Source of the DNA: Rhodospirillaceae bacterium
Lineage (GTDB): Bacteria > Pseudomonadota > Alphaproteobacteria > Rickettsiales > UBA3002
NCBI GenBank assembly: GCA_947458525.1
Contig: CANHAG010000022.1
Location: 1-9,874, forward strand
DNA: 9,874 bases
Reading direction: 5' to 3'
Each line of letters begins with the position of its first letter. Position 1 is the stretch's first letter. The position numbers were made by a program, and so were the translations under genes. The notes under the pieces are model-generated. The model had not been told where the DNA came from. It saw nothing but the letters and a program-made list of their open reading frames with translations, and made no database searches. Of the stretch, positions 1 to 4,647 are shown in pieces.

Positions 1-339
1 GACGGGTTGTTGCCTGCGGAATTTTTTTCCAACCTGTTTCCCGCGTAGATAATACCAGAGTTTTTTTTCTGCTTCGGTCTGGTTTTTTCGTAAAGTCTGC
101 GCGTAAATCTGAGTTGTTTTTGAAAAAGGCTTTATAGATTCACCCCCACCCGCGCGCTTTGGCGCGCGACCTCCCCCCTCAAGGGGGAGGGTGTTTTTAG
201 CTGCGTCACTTGCCCCACCCCATTCCTTACCCTCAAGGGGGGGGTTGTTTTTGGCCGCGCCACTTGCCCCGCACCATTCCTCCCCCTTGAGGGGGGAGGT
301 CAGGTGGGGGTGACCTTGTTTTGAATCGGCAACCAACAT
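1..339 (-). CDS. DUF559 endonuclease-domain protein, N-terminal part, runs off the left edge
   Basis: An open minus-strand frame runs from ATG at 339 to the window edge, 113 codons without a stop. Residues 80-113 read AQTLRKNQTEAEKKLWYYLR followed by GKQVGKKFRRQQPV. This is the characteristic start of DUF559 proteins (PD-(D/E)XK fold, related to Vsr mismatch endonucleases). The catalytic part would lie off the window, so activity cannot be judged. Residues 13-66 are low-complexity and repeat-derived: an 18-residue unit occurs at 17-34 and 35-52, then a GGGRAPKRAGGG-like stretch. The ATG overlaps the gatA stop as TGATG, exactly like the gatC-gatA junction, with a GGGGGG run 6 bases upstream. 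An in-frame ATG at 345 and GTG at 342 are alternative starts. No ATG or GTG occurs closer to the conserved domain, so the repeat-encoded leader is probably translated. Substrate and role are unknown. The DUF559 assignment is firm; the exact start is less so. Confidence 0.8.
   Translation of the reverse strand, partial: MLVADSKQGHPHLTSPLKGEEWCGASGAAKNNPPLEGKEWGGASDAAKNTLPLEGGGRAPKRAGGGESIKPFSKTTQIYAQTLRKNQTEAEKKLWYYLRGKQVGKKFRRQQPV
140..190 (+). repeat. Palindromic repeat element A, copy 1, with an 18-bp hairpin insert
   Basis: The outer arm TCACCCCCACC (140-150) is followed by a GC-only hairpin CGCGCGCTTTGGCGCGCG (151-168) and then a hairpin with stem CCTCCCCC (170-177) / GGGGGAGG (183-190). 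Reverse-complemented, the copy at 279-313 has the same 11-base arm and the same 22-base hairpin block, but only TG in place of the 18-bp insert. The element lies inside the open frame of the DUF559 gene. Confidence 0.85.
192..299 (-). repeat. 54-bp imperfect tandem repeat, two units, in frame
   Basis: Two units of 54 bases (about 192-245 and 246-299) align along their length, sharing TGTTTTT, a CACTTGCCCC core, CATTCCT and the CCTCAAGGGG or CCCTTGAGGGG end. On the minus strand 54 bases equal 18 codons, giving LKGEEWCGASGAAKNNPP and LEGKEWGGASDAAKNTLP. The reading frame of the DUF559 gene is therefore kept through the duplication. Confidence 0.8.
279..313 (-). repeat. Palindromic repeat element A, copy 2, inverted, without insert
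   Basis: CCTCCCCC (279-286) pairs with GGGGGAGG (292-299) around a 5-base loop, followed by TCA and GGTGGGGGTGA. Its reverse complement matches copy 1 at 140-190 perfectly in both conserved blocks (11 and 22 bases). The two copies face each other across the 54-bp tandem. It also sits within the DUF559 frame. Confidence 0.85.
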
Positions 340-1820
340 CACCATCCCCCCGGCCTATGGGTGAAGCCCGCCGCCTGCTCAATCACATGCGCAGCTTTGA
401 AGATTGTTTCCTCATCAAAGGCGCGGCCAATCAGCTGCAGCCCAAGCGGCAGACCGGCGGCGGAAAGTCCGGTGGGTAGCGCCAGCCCCGGCAGACCCGC
501 AAGCGAGGTGGGCACGGTGAACACGTCATTCAGATACATGGCCAGCGGGTCGTCCTGATTCTCGCCGATGGCAAACGCATCCGACGGGGCGGTGGGAGTG
601 AGCAGCAAGTCGCATTTCTCAAACGCCTGAGAGAAATCCTGCGCGATGAGCGCACGCACACGCTGCGCCTTTTTGTAATACGCATCATAATACCCGGCGC
701 TCAGAACATAGGTGCCTATCAGAATCCGGCGTTTGACCTCCGAGCCAAACCCGGCGGCGCGGGTTTTTTCATACATATCATTCAGCGCGTCGCCCTCATC
801 CATCACGCGCAGGCCATAACGCACCCCGTCATAACGCGCGAGGTTGGAGGAACATTCGGCCGGCGCAATGATGTAATAGGTCGGCAGCGCATAGCGCGTA
901 TGGGGCAGCGATACCGGCACAATTTCCGCCCCCGCCGCTTTCAGCATTGCTTCGCCTTTCTCCCACTCAGCGAGAATATCAGCGCGCATCCCGTCCATTT
1001 TATATTCTTTGGGAATCCCGATTTTAAGGCCTTTAATGCTGGCGCCGAGTGCCGCCTCAAAATTTGGCACTGCAAGGCGGGCGGAGGTGGAATCTTTCGC
1101 ATCATGCCCGCTCATCACGCCGAGGCAAATCGCCGCGTCGCGCACACTGCGCGTCATGGGCCCGGCCTGATCAAGCGAGGAAGCAAAGGCGATAATGCCC
1201 CAGCGTGAGCAGCGGCCATAGGTGGGTTTGATGCCGACAATACCGGTGAAAGACGCAGGCTGGCGGATGGAACCGCCCGTATCCGTTCCCGTTGCCATAT
1301 AGCCAAGACCCGCCGCCACCGCCGCTGCCGAGCCACCAGAAGACCCGCCGGGCACGAGGTTTTTCTCTGGTGCGTCCTTGCGTTTCCACGGGTTCACGCA
1401 AGGGCCATAGGTGCTCGTGATATTGGCCGAGCCCATGGCAAATTCATCCATATTGGTCTTGCCCAGCATCACCGCACCGGCATCGAATAATTTCGCGCTG
1501 ACGGTTGATTCATATTCCGGCTTGAAGCCCGAAAGAATCTTCGAGGCGGCTTGTGATGCCACACCCTTGGTACAGAATAAATCCTTAATGCCAATGGGGA
1601 TGCCTTCGAGCGCCCCGCCCTCGCCGCGCGCTAGTTTTGCATCACTCGCTTTGGCCTGCGCCCGCGCCATTTCCGGCGTCAGATGCACATAGGCATTGAG
1701 CGTGGGATTATGTTTTTCAATGGCCGCAAGATGCGTCTCCGTCAACTCGCTGGCGGAAATCTTTTTCGCCCGTAGCTGATCGCGGATTTCAGCGAGTGTC
1801 ATGTGGGTGGGGTTAGTCAT
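339..1820 (-). CDS. gatA: Asp-tRNA(Asn)/Glu-tRNA(Gln) amidotransferase subunit A
   Basis: GatA is the glutaminase subunit of the GatCAB complex. It releases ammonia from glutamine, which GatB uses to convert mischarged Glu-tRNA(Gln) or Asp-tRNA(Asn) to the amidated form in the cytosol. The 493-residue protein has normal family length and a complete amidase signature. The Ser-cisSer-Lys triad is visible as K79 in [11 protein letters not shown]160 in [14 protein letters not shown] and S184 in [12 protein letters not shown], numbered from the ATG at 1820. This start is preferred because its A is shared with the gatC stop (TGATG), which implies translational coupling. A GTG one codon upstream and an ATG at 1802 ([10 protein letters not shown]) are alternatives. 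gatC lies directly upstream. The gene downstream is a DUF559 protein rather than the usual gatB, whose coding sequence is not in the window. Confidence 0.97.
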   Translation of the reverse strand: MTNPTHMTLAEIRDQLRAKKISASELTETHLAAIEKHNPTLNAYVHLTPEMARAQAKASDAKLARGEGGALEGIPIGIKDLFCTKGVASQAASKILSGFKPEYESTVSAKLFDAGAVMLGKTNMDEFAMGSANITSTYGPCVNPWKRKDAPEKNLVPGGSSGGSAAAVAAGLGYMATGTDTGGSIRQPASFTGIVGIKPTYGRCSRWGIIAFASSLDQAGPMTRSVRDAAICLGVMSGHDAKDSTSARLAVPNFEAALGASIKGLKIGIPKEYKMDGMRADILAEWEKGEAMLKAAGAEIVPVSLPHTRYALPTYYIIAPAECSSNLARYDGVRYGLRVMDEGDALNDMYEKTRAAGFGSEVKRRILIGTYVLSAGYYDAYYKKAQRVRALIAQDFSQAFEKCDLLLTPTAPSDAFAIGENQDDPLAMYLNDVFTVPTSLAGLPGLALPTGLSAAGLPLGLQLIGRAFDEETIFKAAHVIEQAAGFTHRPGGW

Positions 1821-2107
1821 CACTCAATCACTTTCGGCACGGTGAAGCAGCCATATTGCGCGCCCGATGCGTTCTTCAGCACCTGTTCCTGCATAGTGCC
1901 ATCCGTCACCTTATCTTCGCGCCAGGGCAGGGTCTGGTTCGACACGCTGGCAAGCGGCGCCACCGCTTCCGTATTCACTTCGCCCAGCTGCTCAATCCAT
2001 TTCAGAATGCCATTAATCTCGCGCGCATAATGGGGGATTTCCGCCTCCGTCAGCCGGAGGCGGGCGAGCTTGGCGACGTGACGCATTTCGTGATCGGTAA
2101 GTGCCAT
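1820..2107 (-). CDS. gatC: Asp-tRNA(Asn)/Glu-tRNA(Gln) amidotransferase subunit C
   Basis: GatC is the small subunit that wraps around GatA and GatB and stabilises the amidotransferase. The 95-residue protein has standard length and the expected pattern: an N-terminal helical part with [15 protein letters not shown] (about residues 10-24), a second helix [20 protein letters not shown] (about 34-53), then [11 protein letters not shown] and a C-terminal FTVPKVIE, the usual ending that leads to the active-site region of GatA. It is the first gene of the minus-strand gat cluster and overlaps gatA by one base. No strong Shine-Dalgarno sequence is seen before its ATG. It is divergent from ruvX across a short spacer, an arrangement common in Alphaproteobacteria. 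Confidence 0.96.
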   Translation of the reverse strand: MALTDHEMRHVAKLARLRLTEAEIPHYAREINGILKWIEQLGEVNTEAVAPLASVSNQTLPWREDKVTDGTMQEQVLKNASGAQYGCFTVPKVIE

Positions 2108-2160
2108 AGGGCGCTGGTTTTACTCTAGCTTTGCCGCCAAAAGCAAGTATTACTAAGGCC
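2108..2160. promoter_or_regulatory. Divergent gatC / ruvX intergenic region
   Basis: These 53 bases separate two divergent genes and should carry both promoters, unless ruvX starts further upstream. I see no convincing -35/-10 pair. The best minus-strand candidate is TTGCTT with a TAAAAC about 18 bases on; on the plus strand only TATTAC near 2149 resembles a -10. AAGG at 2155-2158 is too close to the ruvX ATG for a normal ribosome binding site. The call rests on gene orientation, not on motifs. Confidence 0.35.
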
Positions 2161-2631
2161 ATGCACGCCCACACCCACGACACTCAGGAATTTTTTGCCC
2201 TGCTGCCCGCTAAGGGTCGGCTGATGGCGCTTGATGTGGGTACGAAAACCATTGGTCTCGCGCTGAGCGATGCTGAGCGCATCATTGCCTCGCCCTTAAC
2301 ACTGATTGCGCGCAGCAAACTCTCAAAAGATTTAGCAACCCTCGCCGAACTCGTGGCCACGCATCAGGTGGCGGGGTTCGTCATTGGCTATCCGGTCAAT
2401 ATGGATGGATCCGAAGGCCCGCGCTGTCAGGCCACGCGCCAGTTTGCGCGTGATCTTTGCGTGCACCTGCCCCTGCCCTGCCTGCTTGCAGATGAACGGC
2501 TTTCGACCGTAGCCGTAAGCCGCATGATGACGGAAGAAGCAGATCTAAGCCGCGCCCGCCGCGCGGAGCTGGTCGATAAACTCGCCGCCACGTATTTATT
2601 GCAGGGCGTGCTGGATAGTCGTGAAACCTGA
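2161..2631 (+). CDS. ruvX: RuvX/YqgF family pre-16S rRNA nuclease (Holliday junction resolvase-like)
   Basis: RuvX/YqgF proteins have an RNase H-like fold and in E. coli process the 5' end of pre-16S rRNA; a Holliday junction role was proposed from the fold. From ATG 2161 the protein has 156 residues, close to the family norm. Motifs in order are LDVGTKTIGLALSD (24-37, acidic D25), IGYPVNMDGSEGP (75-87), ADERLSTVAV (110-119, D111) and VDKLAATYLLQ (138-148, D139), so the presumed catalytic acidic residues are all present. The N-terminal leader before LDVG resembles alphaproteobacterial homologues. An in-frame TTG at 2131 would add ten residues with no ribosome binding site and is less likely. 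Downstream there is no gene for about 270 bases, and a strong palindrome begins 15 bases after the stop. Confidence 0.94.
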   Translation: MHAHTHDTQEFFALLPAKGRLMALDVGTKTIGLALSDAERIIASPLTLIARSKLSKDLATLAELVATHQVAGFVIGYPVNMDGSEGPRCQATRQFARDLCVHLPLPCLLADERLSTVAVSRMMTEEADLSRARRAELVDKLAATYLLQGVLDSRET

Positions 2632-2646
2632 AGTCTGCCAATTAAA

Positions 2647-2700
2647 ACCATCCCCCGCTGGCGGGGGGTCGAATCTGCGAAGCTGATTCGGGGGGGTGGT
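2647..2700 (+). repeat. REP-like palindromic element B, copy 1
   Basis: The element holds two hairpins. The first is CCCCCGC TG GCGGGGG (2652-2667). The second is CGAATC (2670-2675) / GATTCG (2685-2690) enclosing T-GCGAAGC-T, so almost all of it can pair. The ends ACCATCCCCC and GGGGGGTGGT (2691-2700) can also pair with each other, giving an alternative closed fold. It starts 15 bases after the ruvX stop and may protect or end that transcript, but there is no T-run for an intrinsic terminator. Confidence 0.85.
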
Positions 2701-2705
2701 ATAAT
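2697..2705 (+). promoter_or_regulatory. Possible extended -10 promoter between the two B elements
   Basis: TGGTATAAT matches the extended -10 consensus TGnTATAAT exactly and points towards plsY, about 200 bases upstream of its start. The positions 17 bases upstream (GCGAAG) do not resemble a -35, which is tolerable for an extended -10. The TG and first T lie in the end of element B copy 1. A chance match is possible. Confidence 0.4.
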
Positions 2706-2720
2706 AACTCCACATCAGAA

Positions 2721-2773
2721 CACCCCCTCGAATCCGTAAGAACGGATTCGGTCCCCCGCCAGCGGGGGACGGG
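2721..2773 (-). repeat. REP-like palindromic element B, copy 2, inverted
   Basis: Its reverse complement aligns with 2649-2698: the CCCCCGCTGGCGGGGG block, a CGAATC...GATTCG hairpin and a GGGGGTG end. Here the hairpins are CGAATCCGT AAGA ACGGATTCG (2729-2750, 9-bp stem) and TCCCCCGC CA GCGGGGGA (2752-2769). The stem tip differs from copy 1, yet pairing is kept, as expected if structure is what is conserved. The two copies are 20 bases apart, head to head, like a BIME made of two REP sequences. Confidence 0.85.
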
Positions 2774-2847
2774 AATAAGAGGACGGAAACTACCTTGCTA
2801 ACTTCCGATTCCTAATTTCCCGCTTGCCGAACCAAAAACCGCCCTGC

Positions 2848-2885
2848 TACGCTCGTGGGTGAGCGTATGCGCGTACGCGTACGCG
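2848..2885 (+). other. Structured leader of plsY: hairpin plus 16-bp perfect palindrome
   Basis: TACGCTC (2848-2854) pairs with GAGCGTA (2861-2867) around a 6-base loop. Three bases later comes CGCGTACGCGTACGCG (2870-2885), a perfect 16-bp palindrome. Its last G begins the likely ribosome binding site GAGGGGAG (2885-2892), 10 bases before the plsY ATG at 2903. In RNA, folding of the palindrome could affect access to the ribosome binding site; in DNA it could be an operator. Which one, if either, is inference. Confidence 0.5.
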
Positions 2886-2902
2886 AGGGGAGCGAACAGA
2901 TT

Positions 2903-3502
2903 ATGGACGCATTGGGGCTGATTGCGGCATTGCTGATGGCCTATCTCATCGGCAGTATTCCCTTTGGGGTGATTCTTGCGCGTATTTATAAACTGCCCGA
3001 CCCGCGCTATTTCGGCTCGGGCAATATCGGCGCCACCAATATGCTGCGCAGCGGGCGGAAGGATGTGGCAGCAGCCACCCTGGTGCTGGATGGGCTGAAG
3101 GGCATTGCCGCCGTTCTGGTGGTGGAGGCGATAGATCCGAATGCGGGCGCGCTGGGCTTGGCCGCCGCCGTGGTGGGGCATAGTTTTCCGCTCTGGCTTA
3201 ATTTCAAAGGCGGTAAGGGTGTTGCCACCATGATGGGGGGCTTACTCGCCTTTTCTTTCACCGTGGGCGCGGCCACCGCGCTCATCTGGATTGGCATGTT
3301 CTACTATAAACGCATCTCTTCACTTGCTGCGCTCGTTGCGTTTTCCTTCGCACCCTTTATCGCCTTACTGCTGGAAAACGGGGTCAGCGCGCTCGTGATT
3401 CTGCTCACCGTGCTGCTGATTGTTTATAACCACCAGTTCAATCTCCGCCGGCTGGCCAAAGGCACCGAGCCGAAATTTGAATGGGGAAAGAAAAAAGAAT
3501 GA
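2903..3502 (+). CDS. plsY: Glycerol-3-phosphate acyltransferase PlsY
   Basis: PlsY is an inner-membrane enzyme that transfers an acyl group from acyl-phosphate (made by PlsX) to glycerol-3-phosphate, giving lysophosphatidic acid, the first step of phospholipid synthesis. From ATG 2903 the protein has 199 residues, the usual size. The N-terminal membrane segment contains GSIPFG (17-22). The three family motifs are present: SGNIGATNMLR (39-49), GHSFPLWLNFKGGKGVAT (92-109) and the C-terminal HQFNLRRLAKGTEPKF (177-192). Hydrophobic segments lie near 3-27, 54-78, 81-100, 110-135 and 140-176. An in-frame GTG at 2855 would add a charged repeat-like leader (RMRVRVREG), so the later ATG, preceded by GAGGGGAG, is preferred. 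The stop overlaps the dprA start as ATGA. The common alphaproteobacterial upstream neighbour pyrC is absent here. Confidence 0.96.
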   Translation: MDALGLIAALLMAYLIGSIPFGVILARIYKLPDPRYFGSGNIGATNMLRSGRKDVAAATLVLDGLKGIAAVLVVEAIDPNAGALGLAAAVVGHSFPLWLNFKGGKGVATMMGGLLAFSFTVGAATALIWIGMFYYKRISSLAALVAFSFAPFIALLLENGVSALVILLTVLLIVYNHQFNLRRLAKGTEPKFEWGKKKE

Positions 3503-4647
3503 CGTTCATTCCCCACCCTTCCCTGCGCGGGTCAGACCCTGTGGATGTGCTGCGGCTGATTCGCAGCGAACAGGTAGGGCCTGCGACGTTTTTCCATCTC
3601 GTGAAATTCTGCGGCTCGGTAGCGAAGGCGCTTGCCATGGCGCCAGAGATGAGCCGGCGCGGCGGGCGCGCCAAGCCCATCCGCATCACCCCCCGGGCGG
3701 AAGCCGAGCGCGAATATGAGGCACTCAGAAAATTTGGCGCACAGGTGGTGATGTATGGGGAGGAAACCTATCCCCGCCTGTTGCAGGTGGTGGCGGATGC
3801 GCCGCCCATGCTGACCGTCAGGGGACATGCGCATTTATGGAATCACGAAAAAATCATCGGTATCGTGGGTGCGCGCAATGCCTCGGCCAATGGCTGCGCC
3901 TTCGCCCGCAAGCTCGCGCATGAGCTGGCAGAGGCGGGCTATCTCGTTGTCTCCGGCCTTGCTCGCGGTATCGATGCGGCTGCCCATCGCGGTTCACTGG
4001 CCAGGGGCACGGTTGCCGTCATTGGCGGGGGCATCGATAACATCTACCCACCCGAAAACGCCGCACTTTATGAAGAAATCGCCGCTACGGGTGCGATTAT
4101 TTCTGAAATGCCTTTCGGCATGAACCCGCATGCGCGCTCCTTCCCCGGCCGTAACCGCATCATCGCCGGCATGAGTCGCGGCGTGGCGGTGATTGAGGCT
4201 TCGCTCAAATCCGGCTCTCTTATTACCGCTCATTTCGCGCTTGATTACGGGCGCGATATTTTCGCCGTACCCGGCTCGCCCATGGACCCGCGCTGTCAGG
4301 GCACGAACCGCCTCATCCGCGAGGGCGCCACGCTGCTCGAATCGGTGGCGGATATTGTCACCAATCTTTCTGATATGGCACGCCTGCCGCTGGCCGAACC
4401 TGAAATCGGTAATTTCGCTGAAAGCGCCATGGTAAGTGATTCCAGCTTGCTTGATGACGCGCGGGCGACTATGACCGCGGCCTTAAGCCCAAGCCCCACC
4501 GCACTTGAGGATGTGATGGCAGCCACCGGCCTGCCGCCGCAGCTGGTCATGGCGGTGCTGCTGGAGCTGGAGCTTGCAGGGCGTCTTGAGCGCCACCCGG
4601 GGGGGCGGGTAAGTTTAATCCGTGGAGAAGATATCGCGTATGGTTAA
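3499..4647 (+). CDS. dprA: DNA-processing protein DprA
   Basis: DprA binds incoming single-stranded DNA in the cytosol during natural transformation and loads RecA on it. From ATG 3499 the protein has 382 residues. Residues 1-90 are the N-terminal helical (SAM-like) part. The Rossmann-like core (about 105-300) shows GIVGARNASANG (121-132), SGLARGIDAAAHRGSL (152-167), VIGGGIDNIYPPEN (174-187), the segment beginning FPGRNRIIAGMSRGVAVIEA (215-234) and continuing to SLITAHFA (240-247), and FAVPGSPMDPRCQGTNRLI (255-273). A C-terminal winged-helix domain (about 325-376, LSPSPTALEDVMAATGLPPQ) follows the usual linker. The ATG overlaps the plsY stop by four bases (ATGA), so translation is probably coupled; an in-frame ATG at 3481 inside plsY is less likely. 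The 3' end overlaps topA by eight bases. The plsY-dprA-topA order is typical of Alphaproteobacteria, so competence itself is not proved. Confidence 0.96.
   Translation: MTFIPHPSLRGSDPVDVLRLIRSEQVGPATFFHLVKFCGSVAKALAMAPEMSRRGGRAKPIRITPRAEAEREYEALRKFGAQVVMYGEETYPRLLQVVADAPPMLTVRGHAHLWNHEKIIGIVGARNASANGCAFARKLAHELAEAGYLVVSGLARGIDAAAHRGSLARGTVAVIGGGIDNIYPPENAALYEEIAATGAIISEMPFGMNPHARSFPGRNRIIAGMSRGVAVIEASLKSGSLITAHFALDYGRDIFAVPGSPMDPRCQGTNRLIREGATLLESVADIVTNLSDMARLPLAEPEIGNFAESAMVSDSSLLDDARATMTAALSPSPTALEDVMAATGLPPQLVMAVLLELELAGRLERHPGGRVSLIRGEDIAYG

Noticed and set aside
170..190. Strong hairpin as an intrinsic terminator for gatA or its neighbour
   Set aside because: No T-run follows in the required direction, and the hairpin lies inside an open frame with DUF559 similarity.
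2652..2667. Rho-independent terminator after ruvX
   Set aside because: The palindrome is GC-rich and close to the stop but is followed by GTCGAATC, not a T-tract, and it is part of a duplicated element.
2855..2902. Longer plsY start at GTG 2855
   Set aside because: It would add a charged, palindrome-encoded leader before the membrane segment; the ATG at 2903 has GAGGGGAG upstream and gives the usual length.
2798..3181. Antisense open frame of 127 codons over the start of plsY
   Set aside because: It overlaps the well-conserved plsY motifs, has histidine- and glutamine-rich low-complexity translation and matches no family I know.
3481..4647. Natural competence island (dprA and comEC close together)
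   Set aside because: Both are core genes in many Alphaproteobacteria, sit in usual contexts and are separated by topA and a respiratory gene; no pilus or other com genes are present.
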